Positions 26,673-37,014 of a stretch of 64,000 bases of DNA are shown piece after piece (the first letter of the stretch is position 1; every line of letters begins with the position of its first letter). Made by a program: the position numbers and the translations under genes. The notes beneath the pieces were generated by a model. That model made no database searches. It was not told the DNA's origin and worked only from the letters and a program-made list of their open reading frames with translations. This DNA comes from Pontibacter anaerobius (GTDB lineage Bacteria; Bacteroidota; Bacteroidia; Cytophagales; Hymenobacteraceae): positions 124,001 to 188,000 of the forward strand of contig NZ_JAPFQO010000006.1 in assembly GCF_026241195.1 (NCBI RefSeq), written 5' to 3'.

Positions 26673-26774
26673 TGGATAAGTCTGTAAAATCCACAGATTC
26701 AAAATTCTGCATGCCTATAAATGTAGCAACCTATATTCATGGATTCTTATGTTTTTAGAGATATATAGTTTTCG

Positions 26775-26782
26775 TACATTTG
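26775..26782 (+). promoter_or_regulatory. -7 element for aconitase
   Basis: TACATTTG matches TAnnTTTG, 46 bp upstream of the ATG. The -33 region (GTTTTTA) is only a partial match. Confidence 0.45.
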
Positions 26783-26827
26783 TGAACTTCATAAAATAGA
26801 GTATAAAACACTAACAATAGCAAAACT

Positions 26828-29110
26828 ATGGCATTTGATTTAGAAATGATCAAGGCGGTATATGCCGGCATGGAAGAGCGTGTGTCTGCTGCCCGTACTA
26901 AAGTTGGCAGACCGCTTACCCTGACAGAGAAGATCCTGTACTCACACCTATATGATGGTCCTGCCACAGGAGCACATGAGCGTGGCCAGTCTTACGTAGA
27001 CTTCGCACCGGACAGGGTAGCCATGCAGGATGCCACGGCACAGATGGCCTTGCTTCAGTTCATGCAGGCTGGTAAGCCAACTGTGGCAGTGCCTTCTACA
27101 GTACACTGCGACCACCTGATTCAGGCCCGCGTGGGTGCCGATTCTGACTTGCAGGATGCATACAATGAGAACAAAGAAGTTTACGATTTCCTGGCTTCGG
27201 TGTCTAACAAGTATGGCATCGGATTCTGGAAGCCAGGTGCAGGTATCATTCACCAGGTAGTGCTGGAGAACTATGCTTTCCCGGGTGGTATGATGATCGG
27301 TACTGACTCGCACACACCAAACGCTGGTGGTCTGGGTATGGTAGCGATTGGTGTTGGCGGTGCTGATGCCGTGGACGTAATGGCCGGTATGCCTTGGGAG
27401 CTGAAATTCCCGAAAGTGATCGGTGTGAAGCTGACCGGTAAAATGAGCGGCTGGACCTCTCCAAAAGACGTTATCCTGAAAGTAGCTGGTATCCTGACCG
27501 TGAAAGGTGGTACAGGCGCAATCGTGGAGTACTTCGGTGAAGGTGCTGAGTCTATGTCTTGTACTGGTAAAGGTACTATCTGTAACATGGGTGCTGAGAT
27601 CGGTGCAACTACTTCGGTATTTGCCTATGACAACAGTATGCGCGCATACCTGAATTCTACAGGCCGCGAGGAAGTAGTGCAGATGGCTGACGAAGTAGCG
27701 CAGCATCTGCGTGCCGACGACGAAGTATACGCCGACCCGGCTGCCTTCTACGATCAGCTGATCGAGATCGACCTGAGCACACTGGAGCCGCACGTAAACG
27801 GCCCATTCACGCCGGACGCTGCGTGGCCAATTTCTCAGTTTGCCGCTGTGGTAAAAGAGCATGGCTGGCCAGCTAAACTAGAGGTAGGTCTGATCGGTTC
27901 TTGTACCAACTCTTCTTACGAAGACATCACACGCGCTGCCTCTATCGCGAAGCAAGCCGTTGATAAAAACCTGACAGCCCAGGCTGAGTTCACCATCACT
28001 CCGGGTTCCGAAATGGTGCGTTACACAACTGCCCGCGACGGTTTGTTGGACACCTTTGCAGAGATGGGTGGTGTGGTTCTGGCAAACGCCTGCGGTCCGT
28101 GCATCGGCCAGTGGGCGCGTCATACTGATGACCCAACTCGTAAGAACTCTATCATCACGTCGTTCAACCGTAACTTTGCCAAGCGTAACGACGGTAACCC
28201 GAACACACACGCGTTCGTGGCTTCGCCAGAGATCGTGACTGCCTTCGCTATTGCCGGCGACCTAACCTTTAACCCGCTTACTGACACCCTGACCACGAAC
28301 GATGGCCAGCAGGTGAAACTGGATGAGCCGGTAGGTATTGAATTGCCAACGCAGGGCTTCGCAGTGGAAGACGCAGGTTATGTGGCTCCAGCTGAGGATG
28401 GCAGCACGGTAGAAGTTGTAGTTGCTCCTACATCAGACCGTCTGCAACTGCTGGAAGGCTTTAAGCCATGGGAAGGCACAGACCTGAAAGGCCTGAAACT
28501 CCTGATCAAAGCACAAGGCAAGTGTACAACTGACCACATCTCTATGGCTGGCCCGTGGTTGAAGTACCGTGGCCACCTCGACAACATCTCTAACAACATG
28601 TTGATCGGTGCCATCAACGCCTTCAACGGTGAGGCTAACAGCGTGTACAACGACATGACCCGTGGGTATGACACTGTGCCTGCCACAGCCCGTACGTACA
28701 AAGGTGCCGGTATCGGTACTGTAGTGGTTGGTGACGAGAACTATGGTGAGGGCTCATCCCGTGAGCACGCTGCCATGGAGCCACGTCACCTGGGCGTTCG
28801 TGCCGTTATCGTGAAGTCTTTCGCGCGTATCCACGAAACTAACCTGAAGAAGCAGGGTATGCTTGGTCTTACGTTCGCCAACAAAGCGGATTACGACCTG
28901 ATCGAGGAGACGGATACGATCGACATCCTGGGTCTGGAGAACTTTACGCCGGGCCAGCCGCTGAAAGTGGTACTGCACCACAAAGATGGCTCTCAGGACA
29001 GCTTCATGGTAAACCATACTTATAACGAAGGTCAGATTGCCTGGTTTAAAGCCGGTTCTGCCCTCAACCTGATTCGTCAGCAGCAACAGAAACAAAACGC
29101 TAACGCATAA
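26828..29110 (+). CDS. acn: Aconitate hydratase
   Basis: Interconverts citrate and isocitrate in the TCA cycle. The 760-residue protein is of the mitochondrial-type AcnA group. Cluster ligands are Cys in [11 protein letters not shown] and the CGPC of [12 protein letters not shown]. The substrate-binding [19 protein letters not shown], the swivel-domain linker and the C-terminal [20 protein letters not shown] (with the active-site SRE) are all present. It is monocistronic with a promoter upstream and a strong terminator downstream. It shows the strong codon bias expected of a highly expressed gene. Confidence 0.97.
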   Translation: MAFDLEMIKAVYAGMEERVSAARTKVGRPLTLTEKILYSHLYDGPATGAHERGQSYVDFAPDRVAMQDATAQMALLQFMQAGKPTVAVPSTVHCDHLIQARVGADSDLQDAYNENKEVYDFLASVSNKYGIGFWKPGAGIIHQVVLENYAFPGGMMIGTDSHTPNAGGLGMVAIGVGGADAVDVMAGMPWELKFPKVIGVKLTGKMSGWTSPKDVILKVAGILTVKGGTGAIVEYFGEGAESMSCTGKGTICNMGAEIGATTSVFAYDNSMRAYLNSTGREEVVQMADEVAQHLRADDEVYADPAAFYDQLIEIDLSTLEPHVNGPFTPDAAWPISQFAAVVKEHGWPAKLEVGLIGSCTNSSYEDITRAASIAKQAVDKNLTAQAEFTITPGSEMVRYTTARDGLLDTFAEMGGVVLANACGPCIGQWARHTDDPTRKNSIITSFNRNFAKRNDGNPNTHAFVASPEIVTAFAIAGDLTFNPLTDTLTTNDGQQVKLDEPVGIELPTQGFAVEDAGYVAPAEDGSTVEVVVAPTSDRLQLLEGFKPWEGTDLKGLKLLIKAQGKCTTDHISMAGPWLKYRGHLDNISNNMLIGAINAFNGEANSVYNDMTRGYDTVPATARTYKGAGIGTVVVGDENYGEGSSREHAAMEPRHLGVRAVIVKSFARIHETNLKKQGMLGLTFANKADYDLIEETDTIDILGLENFTPGQPLKVVLHHKDGSQDSFMVNHTYNEGQIAWFKAGSALNLIRQQQQKQNANA

Positions 29111-29134
29111 TTTGCTAAGCTGTAAAGTATAAAC

Positions 29135-29168
29135 AGAAAGGCCCCGCCATTTGGTGGGGCCTTTTCTT
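29135..29168 (+). terminator. Terminator of aconitase
   Basis: Stem AAAGGCCCCGCCA / TGGTGGGGCCTTT (one G-U pair) with a 2-base loop, followed by TTTTCTTTT. Confidence 0.85.
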
Positions 29169-29297
29169 TTGTATAGTTCTCAACTTCTACGATGTTTATA
29201 CTTTAGGTTTGCGCTCTTACATGGAAATCATGCTCTTAAATAAAGGGATACGTTCAAATCAAGCGATCCTATTCTTTACAGTGAGCTAATTGGCAGG

Positions 29298-32200
29298 TTA
29301 TATGTCTGTCTTCACTAAAATACGCTCCACGTAGGTCTGGCCCTGGTAGGTAATATGGGCAATGTATACGCCTGCTCGTAAGTGGCTCAGGTCATACTGT
29401 ACCTGCGTGCCGGAGGAGGGGAGAGGTGCGGCAGACACGGTTTTTCCTGTCATGTCAGTTAGCCTGAGTTCAGGGATGGAAGCCTGAAGTTGTGTTAGTG
29501 GCTGGGTCAGGTTTAGGTTGATTTTCCCGGCAACTGGGTTAGGGTAAAGGGTAGGAGCCGAATCATACACATCGAGCACCTGCTGGTAAGAGCTGCGTGT
29601 GCAGTCGAGTGTGTTTGTAGCGGTTAGGGTAACGGTGTAACTGCCAGGCTTCCTGTACGTGTGTACCGGGTTTTGCTCTGTGGATTGGCTGCCATCACCA
29701 AAGTCCCAGTGCCAGGTGGTAACATGTGCGCTCTTATCCTGGAACATGACTGCTTTGTTTACCTGCACATAGTCAACACCTTTCTTAAACTCAGCTTCGG
29801 CCTTTTCCAGTACTTGTACTTCCATCGGCACAAGCTTACTCAGGTACATGGAGTCTGCGTTGGCCACATAGATCATGCTGTTTTCTTCCGCAGAACTGAT
29901 TGTATAGGTGGGCCCGGAAGCTAATAGGTTGGCGGCGTTGGGGTCCGTATAATAGTTAAAGTAGCTGCCGCCTTCCGGGGCTATCATCACGGATTCGGAG
30001 AGGCAGGCCTGGAAAGCCATAGGTTCAGGTGCCGGACCCGATTTTATACTTTTATACTTCTGCTGGGCCGCCCGGGCATGCTGCTGCAGCGCCTCCAGGT
30101 TATCTCCGGCCAGCACGGCAAAAGCAATGGTCTTCGTTTGGCCAGGTGCCAGGTCCAGCGCGGTGGCGCCTAGCACATGCGATATGCTGTTGCCATACTT
30201 ACCACCTGCGCGGCGTCGGCTAATCCCCTTTGATATCACTTTATACTTCTCGGCATTCGTAAAACCGTCATCCACTGAAACGGTAGAGTCGTTGCCGCCA
30301 ATGTTGTCGATGGCGTGGTAGATCGGGTAGTTTTCCGGCGTTAGCAGTTTTATACCGGCATAAGGCAACGGCGAATGGGCATGGTAGGCATACCCCATCT
30401 GCAGTTCGTTATCCCAGGCGGCTTTGTTCGCGGTATAGTTGCCAATATCCCAGTCGGAGAAAAGGCCGGCGTGCAGGTAAGGTATGGCTTCAGAGGATTT
30501 GTTAGTGAGTTGATACTCCAGAATCACATAATCCTGGTCGGGGGCACTGCTCCAGGCATAGCCTATGGTTTTAACCTCTATATCCGGGTGCCCGTTCACG
30601 TTTGTCTGCATCAGCCCGCGCAGTTCCTGGTTTGCCAGTTTGGTGTTGAAGTACGGCTTTGTAAGCATGAGGGGTTTAAAGCCACGGTTGTTCTGCCAGG
30701 AGGCATTGTGCAGGTTGTCGGCTACCTTTCCGCTATCGGCAGAAAGTATAAGGCCACCCTCAAACAGCAGCGAAGCCCCGTTTTTATACTTCACACCTAC
30801 TCCCTGGCTCAAATTAAGGCCATTGTAGCCAATGTTGCCCTCGCTGTTCAGTGTCAGGTGCAGGTTGTTGGCGGTAAGGGTGGCAAAGTTGTGGTTGATG
30901 ATAAGCTCGAAATGCTGAAAGCTGCTGTACTCCCCATCGGTATACCCCAGGCGGAAATATACTTTGTGGTTGGCAGGGGAGTTGTTTGCTATTTTTATAA
31001 TGAAAGGCTGAGTGCCTGTGGGGGTTGTGGCCATAGTGCCTAAACTTCCAATGTTTGCAATGCCCTGTGTTACAGTAACGTATGGAGAGAGTGACGTCAG
31101 TGTAACCTGCAGGCCGCCAATAGGGTGGAGGAAGTTGATGAAACTAGCATCAATCGTGACGGTACTCCCGGCCGTGAGTGACTGGTTGGGCGAAGGGGCA
31201 AAGGTAAGGCAGCGCACCGACTTTAGCCCATCGGCATTCAGGGCTTTTTTCAGGTTAAAGCGGCCAGAGCCCAGCATTTCCAGGTAAGGCTGGTTGCCTT
31301 CTAAAGTATAAATATCATCCGTGCCAGCTCTTAAGCGCTCGGCCACCTGCCTGGCGTTTAGCTCCGGAAAACGGGAGCGCACCAGTGCAGCGCCACCGGC
31401 TACCGTAGGAGCCGCAAAAGAGGTTCCTCCTACGTTTCCGTACTTATCATCGCCATTTATGGAGGTGGTGTAAATGTTTATACTTGGGGAGATTAGGTCA
31501 ATCTTATAGCTGTAGGTGTGGTCTTTATACTTTACATCCTTGTTGTTGGCCCCGCCCACAGACACCACATTGTCATAAGATGCTGGGTAAATATCCAGAA
31601 AAGCGTTGGTGTTACCGCCCGAGGCCACGATCAAAACATCTTTCTCAAGTGCCGCATAGTTAATGATATCCTGCTCAAACTTAGAAAAACCGGTGCCTCC
31701 CCACGACAGGTTTATAACCTTGCAGCCTTTATTTGCCGCGTACACGATTGCCTCATAGCCACCGAAGGGGCCATTGGTATAAGAGGAGAAAACCTTAATG
31801 GGCAGGAACAGGGCATTATAGCCTGTGCCGGCAACACCGATACCGTTGTTAGTGGCACCTGCGGCCACGCCGGCTACGGCAGTTCCATGGCCCTTCCAGG
31901 CAGTATTGTCGGTTACGTCGTTATCCCCGTCAGCAAAATCCCAGCCGCGGTAGTTGTCTACCAAGCCATCCCCATCGTTGTCAATGCCATCAATTGGGTC
32001 GTTGTGGTTCAGCTTTACCTTGTCTTTCAGGTCCTCGTGCGTAAGGCGGAAGCCGGTGTCCAGCACGCCGATCACGGTGTTGGTGTCGCTTTGCTCCACG
32101 GACCAGCCAGCGTAGGCCCGTACCTGTTTCAGGTAGTACTGTGTGGTTTTGGTGGAGTCGGAGGCAGGGTCGTTTGGTTGGTGAAACGGTTCTCGAATGT

Positions 32201-32600
32201 ACAGGGGCTCCACGTAGGCTACCTGGCCGGTGGCCATCAGTGCTGCCTGCACCTCCTCAAAAGTGTGGCTGGGGGCGTAGTGTAATTCAAAGATCAGGGA
32301 GAGGTCTACAGTGGGTGTGGCTTTTCTGGCCTGGGCGGGAACTGCCTGAACCGTCGCCTCCGGAAACTTGCGGGCCACTTGCTTTGCCCCGATCTGCTGC
32401 AGCGCATGGCTCATACTTGTATCGGTTGTTTTGCATAAGTGGCTAGGCTGCTGCGGCTTAAGTTTGTAGACCACCTTGTTAGGGATCGTTTTAGCACCAA
32501 AGTCCAAAGCAGGCCGTTGCCCATACGCCAAAGGCACGTATAGCAGTAAGAGTAATGCGAAAACAAGGCTGCGCCTTAGCAGCAAGATAAGGGTAAACAT
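29298..32600 (-). CDS. S8-family (subtilisin-like) protease with PKD domain and T9SS sorting tail
   Basis: 1100-residue secreted protease. Signal peptide 1-27, propeptide to about 140 (contains an inhibitor-like FEEVQAALMATGQVAYVEP). The catalytic triad is Asp181 (GVLDTGF), His238 (GHGTAVAG) and Ser394 (GGTSFAAP), with oxyanion Asn330 (ASGGN). A beta-rich middle region to about 940 follows, then a PKD domain (WHWDFGDGSQSTEQNPVHTY). The C-terminal YPNPVAGKINLNL to VERILVKTDI is the type A T9SS sorting domain. The Ca2+-site sequence GIDNDGDGLVDN precedes the His. It should be cell-surface bound or released and digest protein. It is a single gene with TACTTTTG about 65 bp upstream of the ATG. 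Confidence 0.95.
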   Translation of the reverse strand: MFTLILLLRRSLVFALLLLLYVPLAYGQRPALDFGAKTIPNKVVYKLKPQQPSHLCKTTDTSMSHALQQIGAKQVARKFPEATVQAVPAQARKATPTVDLSLIFELHYAPSHTFEEVQAALMATGQVAYVEPLYIREPFHQPNDPASDSTKTTQYYLKQVRAYAGWSVEQSDTNTVIGVLDTGFRLTHEDLKDKVKLNHNDPIDGIDNDGDGLVDNYRGWDFADGDNDVTDNTAWKGHGTAVAGVAAGATNNGIGVAGTGYNALFLPIKVFSSYTNGPFGGYEAIVYAANKGCKVINLSWGGTGFSKFEQDIINYAALEKDVLIVASGGNTNAFLDIYPASYDNVVSVGGANNKDVKYKDHTYSYKIDLISPSINIYTTSINGDDKYGNVGGTSFAAPTVAGGAALVRSRFPELNARQVAERLRAGTDDIYTLEGNQPYLEMLGSGRFNLKKALNADGLKSVRCLTFAPSPNQSLTAGSTVTIDASFINFLHPIGGLQVTLTSLSPYVTVTQGIANIGSLGTMATTPTGTQPFIIKIANNSPANHKVYFRLGYTDGEYSSFQHFELIINHNFATLTANNLHLTLNSEGNIGYNGLNLSQGVGVKYKNGASLLFEGGLILSADSGKVADNLHNASWQNNRGFKPLMLTKPYFNTKLANQELRGLMQTNVNGHPDIEVKTIGYAWSSAPDQDYVILEYQLTNKSSEAIPYLHAGLFSDWDIGNYTANKAAWDNELQMGYAYHAHSPLPYAGIKLLTPENYPIYHAIDNIGGNDSTVSVDDGFTNAEKYKVISKGISRRRAGGKYGNSISHVLGATALDLAPGQTKTIAFAVLAGDNLEALQQHARAAQQKYKSIKSGPAPEPMAFQACLSESVMIAPEGGSYFNYYTDPNAANLLASGPTYTISSAEENSMIYVANADSMYLSKLVPMEVQVLEKAEAEFKKGVDYVQVNKAVMFQDKSAHVTTWHWDFGDGSQSTEQNPVHTYRKPGSYTVTLTATNTLDCTRSSYQQVLDVYDSAPTLYPNPVAGKINLNLTQPLTQLQASIPELRLTDMTGKTVSAAPLPSSGTQVQYDLSHLRAGVYIAHITYQGQTYVERILVKTDI

Positions 32601-32664
32601 CTGCTCAATAAAAGTCCTGTTTTATACCTGTTTCTGAATAAGAGCAAATCATGGACGGGTACGG

Positions 32665-32672
32665 CAAAAGTA
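32665..32672 (-). promoter_or_regulatory. -7 element for the S8 protease gene
   Basis: TACTTTTG on the minus strand, a full match to TAnnTTTG, 65 bp before the ATG. No convincing -33 box. Confidence 0.4.
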
Positions 32673-32795
32673 CAAAAATCCATGAGAAAAAAATTAATTT
32701 GAAGCCTTCGCTTAAAATAATTTTGCGTATATTTCCTTCAACTGATTTTTACAATATTTTGTTTCTATTTTGCTATTAAATATTAAAAATTAACT

Positions 32796-34469
32796 ATGAA
32801 TCTGGAATTGGTGGATAAACATCGCGAGACACTACAAAAAGCCGTGCAGGCTCTGCACAACCGTACTTTTTTTGCCTACTATCCTGAAAACCCTTCACCC
32901 GAAGTATACGGTGAAACAGCAGACAAAGAAGGCCGGGAGAAGTATAAAAATTTTCTGAACAACAAATTTACCGAACTACTGCAGCAAGGTGAGAAAGCCT
33001 GGGCCGGGCAGGAGGAGTCGCCGTACGAGCAGCAGTCGCTGGGCGTAAAGTACCCTTTCTTTGAGCCAGACACCCTGATCAGCCGTGCTGAGGAGGCCTA
33101 CCACCAGTGGCGAAAGGTTAAGCCTGCCGACCGTGCAGCCATACTTGTGGAGGCGCTGGAAAACCTCAAAAGCCGTTTCTTCGAGATTGCCTACGCCACC
33201 ATGCATACCACCGGGCAGGCCTACATGATGTCGTTCCAGGCATCGGGCCCGCACGCCGCTGACCGTGCGTTGGAAGCCATTGCCGCTGGCTACGAAGAGC
33301 AGACCCGTTTCCCGGAGAGCACTGAGTGGGAGAAGCCGATGGGCAAGTATAACCTGAAGCTGAACAAAACCTGGAAAGCCGTACCGAAAGGCGTTGCCCT
33401 GGTAATTGGCTGCTCTACCTTCCCGACCTGGAACACAGTGCCGGGTATGTTCGCCAGCCTGGTTACCGGTAACCCGGTTATCGTGAAGCCGCACCCAAAG
33501 GCTGTGCTGCCAATTGCCATTGTGGTGGCTGAGGTACAGAAGGTGCTGCAAGCAAACAACCTGAACCCGAACATCTGCCAGCTGGGCGTAGACGCCGACG
33601 ACCGTTTGATTACGAAGGAGCTAGCTGAGAACCCAAAGGTGAAACTGATTGACTACACCGGCGGAACCGAGTTCGGTAATTACGTGGAGAGCCTGCCGGG
33701 CAAAACAACATTTACAGAGAAAACCGGGGTAAACTCTATCATCATCGATTCTGTGGATGATCTGGATAAAGTGGTGCAGAACCTTGCTTTCTCAGTAACC
33801 CTGTACTCTGGCCAGATGTGTACTGCGCCGCAGAATTTCTTTGTGCCGGAGACAGGTATAAAAGTAGGAGGTGAAACAGTGCCCTATGAGGAAGTAGTGG
33901 AGAAGGTTGCCGGCGCCGTTACGGCCCTGGTGAATAACCCTAAAGCTGCGCCGCATATCCTGGGAGCTATACAAAACCCGGCCACTGCCGAGCGTGTAAA
34001 GAGCGCCTCCTCCGTAAAAGGCCGCGAGGTGCTTAGCAGCTGTGATTTCGAAAACCCGATGTTTGCCAATGCCCGCACCTGCACGCCAGTTATTTATGAG
34101 GTTGACGCCACTGAGAAAGAGAGCTACAGCCGTGAGCTGTTCGGCCCGGTGGTGCTGATTATCAAAACAAAGAACACTGACCAGTCGATAGAGTTAGCTA
34201 AGGAAATGGCCATGAATTTTGGCGCGATCTCCTGCGGCGCTTATACTACAGACCCTGCCGTGAAAGAGAAGATCATGGATGAAATGGGATTGGCGGGAAC
34301 ACCGGTTAGCTTTAACCTGACAGGCGGCATTTACGTGAACCAGAACGCCAGTTTCTCCGATTTCCATGTGACGGGCGGCAACCCTGCCGGTAACGCATCC
34401 TTCACAAACCCCGAGTTTGTTATCAAACGCTTTACCTGGGTTGGTTTCCGGGAGCCGGTAATGGGCTAG
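32796..34469 (+). CDS. paaN: Phenylacetic acid degradation protein PaaN
   Basis: 557-residue aldehyde dehydrogenase-fold protein. The N-terminal extension (NRTFFAYYPENPSPEVYGETA) is characteristic of the PaaN group. The catalytic core includes KGVALVIGCSTFPTWNTVPGMFAS, the Glu-region TGGTEFGNYVE, and the nucleophile Cys in LYSGQMCTAPQNFF. PaaN acts in phenylacetyl-CoA degradation (ring-cleavage aldehyde oxidation in the stand-alone form). No other paa gene is in the window, so the pathway cannot be confirmed here. An AT-rich stretch upstream fits a promoter, but no clear TAnnTTTG is seen. Confidence 0.92.
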   Translation: MNLELVDKHRETLQKAVQALHNRTFFAYYPENPSPEVYGETADKEGREKYKNFLNNKFTELLQQGEKAWAGQEESPYEQQSLGVKYPFFEPDTLISRAEEAYHQWRKVKPADRAAILVEALENLKSRFFEIAYATMHTTGQAYMMSFQASGPHAADRALEAIAAGYEEQTRFPESTEWEKPMGKYNLKLNKTWKAVPKGVALVIGCSTFPTWNTVPGMFASLVTGNPVIVKPHPKAVLPIAIVVAEVQKVLQANNLNPNICQLGVDADDRLITKELAENPKVKLIDYTGGTEFGNYVESLPGKTTFTEKTGVNSIIIDSVDDLDKVVQNLAFSVTLYSGQMCTAPQNFFVPETGIKVGGETVPYEEVVEKVAGAVTALVNNPKAAPHILGAIQNPATAERVKSASSVKGREVLSSCDFENPMFANARTCTPVIYEVDATEKESYSRELFGPVVLIIKTKNTDQSIELAKEMAMNFGAISCGAYTTDPAVKEKIMDEMGLAGTPVSFNLTGGIYVNQNASFSDFHVTGGNPAGNASFTNPEFVIKRFTWVGFREPVMG

Positions 34470-34490
34470 AAGTGTAAAGTCATACTTATA

Positions 34491-34526
34491 AAAAATGCCC
34501 TGCAGTAATTGCAGGGCATTTTTTTA
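34491..34526. terminator. Bidirectional terminator after paaN
   Basis: Stem AAATGCCCTGCA / TGCAGGGCATTT with a 5-base loop, flanked by A and T runs. It overlaps the end of the convergent small gene. Confidence 0.85.
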
Positions 34527-34820
34527 TTTTATCATGTTATCGGCATCGTTGTGGAGGTTGCTGATGTTCTTGTGCAGGTCGCTCCAGTGCTGCTGCTCAT
34601 TGCTGGGGTCGCCCATTTTTTGTACGATCAGTTCCCGCTTTCGCTCCAGCCCGGCTATGTGCTCGTGATACGTGTGGTTAGAGTCGGCGGCGGTGGCGTT
34701 TACGCGCGCTTTAAGCGTTGTTATCTTTTTATCCAGCTCATCCAGGCTTTTCTGCACCTCTCCCTTAGTAAGGTGGTCCGGGGCTCGCATATGTTCTGGT
34801 TTTAAAGGGTAATTATCCAT
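34524..34820 (-). CDS. Small coiled-coil protein, unknown function
   Basis: 98 hydrophilic residues. The middle (EVQKSLDELDKKITTLKARVNATAAD, then HIAGLERKRELIVQKMG) has heptad spacing for a coiled coil. No signal peptide or Cys. The family is not recognised; similar small proteins are common in Bacteroidetes. It overlaps the paaN terminator by its stop codon. A purine-rich upstream region could serve as ribosome site. Coding status is supported by length relative to composition and by its placement between two transcription units. Confidence 0.6.
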   Translation of the reverse strand: MDNYPLKPEHMRAPDHLTKGEVQKSLDELDKKITTLKARVNATAADSNHTYHEHIAGLERKRELIVQKMGDPSNEQQHWSDLHKNISNLHNDADNMIK

Positions 34821-35175
34821 AGTCTAAATGCTTTGTTTAAAATCTGGCCACGTGGGTGCCATACCACTATTACTCCAATTTGAGTTAAAAGGATGTGTAG
34901 CCGGCAAGCGCTTTCGGTGGCATGGCTTGAAGAAACGACAAGCTTGAGCGGCTGACTTTGTTTAACGTTGGTGCAGATCCAAGTATAAAGCTGTAAATGG
35001 GAAAGAAAGTATGACTGCTGCTGTTTAACGTTTCTTTGCTAAGAAATTTCACTTTTACAGTACTATAGTTTGATATTAACAGCAGGTATGCGATATTCGC
35101 AAAAAGATAAACAAAGTTGCCCGATGTCTCTGGTTTTGCAGGGAGTGCTGGTAAGCTTTGAAAGGAGTCGGGTAA
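34821..35175. other. Intergenic region without recognised features
   Basis: 355 bp between divergent genes. One AAGTATA word is present at about 34981. I see no promoter match, hairpin or RNA gene that I can support. Confidence 0.5.
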
Positions 35176-35625
35176 ATGAACAACTTAGTGAAGCCATATA
35201 ATTTCCCTCTGGAACTGGTGCTGTTGGTAGATGACGATGAGACAACCAACTACCTGAATGAGCGCTTGCTCAAAGAAATGCAGGTTGCCAAAGAGATAAA
35301 GACGCTGAAGAACGGTAAGGAGGCGCTGAACTACATCGCCAAGGTGGAGGGCCCTGGTGCAACTGCAGGGGTTAAGCGTCCGGATCTTATATTTCTTGAT
35401 ATTAAAATGCCGGTGATGGATGGCTTCTCTTTTTTGGAGGAGTACCACAAACTAAGCGTTGACGAGGCAAACCCGGTGATCATACTGATGCTTACCTCCT
35501 CGGCCAGTTTCTATGACCTGGAAAAGCTTAAGGCTTTTAACAGGGTTAAAAAGCATTTCTCTAAGGCACTCACGAAGCACGATGTGCATGAGATCATGAA
35601 CGAGTTTTTTAAACAGAAAAGCTAA
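35176..35625 (+). CDS. Single-domain response regulator
   Basis: 149-residue CheY-like receiver with no output domain. The acidic pair is DDDE near 20, the phosphoacceptor Asp is in LIFLDIKMPVMDG (about residue 76), the Thr/Ser is MLTSSAS and the Lys is in HFSKAL. The usual Lys-Pro of the last motif is Lys-Ala here. This shape (long beta4-alpha4 with EYHKLSVDEANPVIILMLTSS) is typical of Bacteroidetes response regulators that dock on a hybrid partner. It converges with the RsbT-histidine kinase fusion and may be its phosphoacceptor. Confidence 0.9.
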   Translation: MNNLVKPYNFPLELVLLVDDDETTNYLNERLLKEMQVAKEIKTLKNGKEALNYIAKVEGPGATAGVKRPDLIFLDIKMPVMDGFSFLEEYHKLSVDEANPVIILMLTSSASFYDLEKLKAFNRVKKHFSKALTKHDVHEIMNEFFKQKS

Positions 35626-35661
35626 AAAAGGGGCTGCAGATATATGTAGCGCCTTTTTTAG
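35624..35661. terminator. Terminator between the response regulator and the kinase operon
   Basis: Imperfect stem AAAAAAGGGGCTGCA / TGTAGCGCCTTTTTT (one mismatch, one wobble), with A and T runs on both sides; usable from both directions. Confidence 0.7.
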
Positions 35662-37011
35662 CTAGCCTTCCTGTATCAACTCAGTGGCGGGCCAGGTAAA
35701 GGTAAAGCGGCTTCCTTCCCCTTTCGAGTCAACCCAAATTTTACCTCCTTTTTCCTCTATTATCTTACGCACTATAGAAAGGCCCAGGCCCGAGCTACCT
35801 GGCCTCGCGAAAGACTGTCCTGTTTCGTACATACTAAAAATCTGCTCCTGTGCCTCCGGGGCTATTCCCGGGCCGTTGTCTTCTACGGTAAAGTATAACC
35901 AGTCTTTTTCGGGAGTATAGTTTACCTGCAGCAGTGCCCGCTCCGGCTGGTCGTGGTACTTAATGGCATTACCAATCAGGTTGCTGAAGACCTGGTACAG
36001 GTAAACTTCCTGCGTATATAACACCGGCAGGTTGGGCTGTATAATGATCTGGAAAGTAGCAGGTACCGTGAGGGAAGACACCACTTGGTGCAGGAGCACC
36101 TGCAGGTCAATGGCTTTTTTGGGTAAGTTGTGGTGCCCTGCCAGCGAGTAGGCAAGTATACCCGTTATCAGCCGATCCATTTTCTGGGTTTGCTGGCGCA
36201 GCATCGGGAACACGCGACCTGCCTCTTCCAGTTGCCCTGCTTCCAGGCAAGCCTCCAAGGCAGTGGTAATACCGTTAATATTCTGAAGCGGCGCGCGCAG
36301 GTCATGCGATACGGTGTGGGCAAAGGCGTCCAGGCTCAGGTTAATTTCCTGCAACAGCTTGTTTTTACTTTCACGTTCGTCCAGCAGTTGGTTTATGTCC
36401 TGGTTATACTTCTGCAGTTGCGAGTTAAGCCTCCGGATTTCCTGCAGTTGCTGCTCTGCTTCCAGGTTACGAAGGCGTAGTTGCTCCAAAACCTCCAGCA
36501 GCTGCATGTTCTGGTTCTTGATCTCGGCGTAAGGAGAAATAGCTGCCTCTTGCTTAAACTCTGTCGCCCACCTCTCCAGCGTTTCCTTGTTAACTCCGAA
36601 ACCGGTCTGAGGTAGTTTTTTGGAGAGTCGAACGCGGGTGCCTTTTTCAAAATCACTCTCAATCTCGAACAGGTCTACCAGCTTTTTGGAGTTGATGATA
36701 CCAGTTCCGCGCAGGCTGTTGCTAAAGTCCTTGCGGCTAAGTATAAGGTCCAGGTTACCGATGCCGCGGCCGCGGTCTGTTACCAGCGCCTCCAGGTACT
36801 TGTAGCCAGCTACCTCCGTCAGGCTATACTGTATGGCCCCATTGCCCACGTACTCCACCACGTTGCGGCAAATCTCAGAGACGGCAGTGGCAAACTTGGT
36901 CTGGTTGGCCTGGGGCATACCCAGACGCTCGGATAGCTGCATGGCGCGCTTGTAGGCCAGTACCACGTCCAGTTCGTTGTTAATGTCTATTTTGAGGATG
37001 CTTCGCTGCAT
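35662..37011 (-). CDS. Fusion of RsbT-like ATPase domain and sensor histidine kinase
   Basis: 449 residues. Residues about 1-135 form an anti-sigma-factor-type ATPase (AVSEICRNVVEYVGNG for the N box, VTDRGRGIGN for the G1 box and GTGIINSKKLVDLFEIESDFEKGTRVRL). A coiled coil at about 170-230 follows. Then comes a histidine kinase with H-box AFAHTVSHDLRAPLQN, N-box QVFSNLIGNAIKYHD, G1 VEDNGPGIAPEAQ and G2 GSSGLGLSIVRKI. No transmembrane or sensor domain is seen, so it is cytosolic. It is the last gene of the stressosome operon, 3 bp after the RsbT-RsbX fusion, and likely passes the stress signal into a two-component relay. Confidence 0.9.
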   Translation of the reverse strand: MQRSILKIDINNELDVVLAYKRAMQLSERLGMPQANQTKFATAVSEICRNVVEYVGNGAIQYSLTEVAGYKYLEALVTDRGRGIGNLDLILSRKDFSNSLRGTGIINSKKLVDLFEIESDFEKGTRVRLSKKLPQTGFGVNKETLERWATEFKQEAAISPYAEIKNQNMQLLEVLEQLRLRNLEAEQQLQEIRRLNSQLQKYNQDINQLLDERESKNKLLQEINLSLDAFAHTVSHDLRAPLQNINGITTALEACLEAGQLEEAGRVFPMLRQQTQKMDRLITGILAYSLAGHHNLPKKAIDLQVLLHQVVSSLTVPATFQIIIQPNLPVLYTQEVYLYQVFSNLIGNAIKYHDQPERALLQVNYTPEKDWLYFTVEDNGPGIAPEAQEQIFSMYETGQSFARPGSSGLGLSIVRKIIEEKGGKIWVDSKGEGSRFTFTWPATELIQEG

Positions 37012-37014
37012 ACT

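Noticed and set aside
26948..27862. 304-codon minus-strand frame over aconitase
   Set aside because: Caused by strong codon bias of acn; His/Thr-rich translation without motifs.
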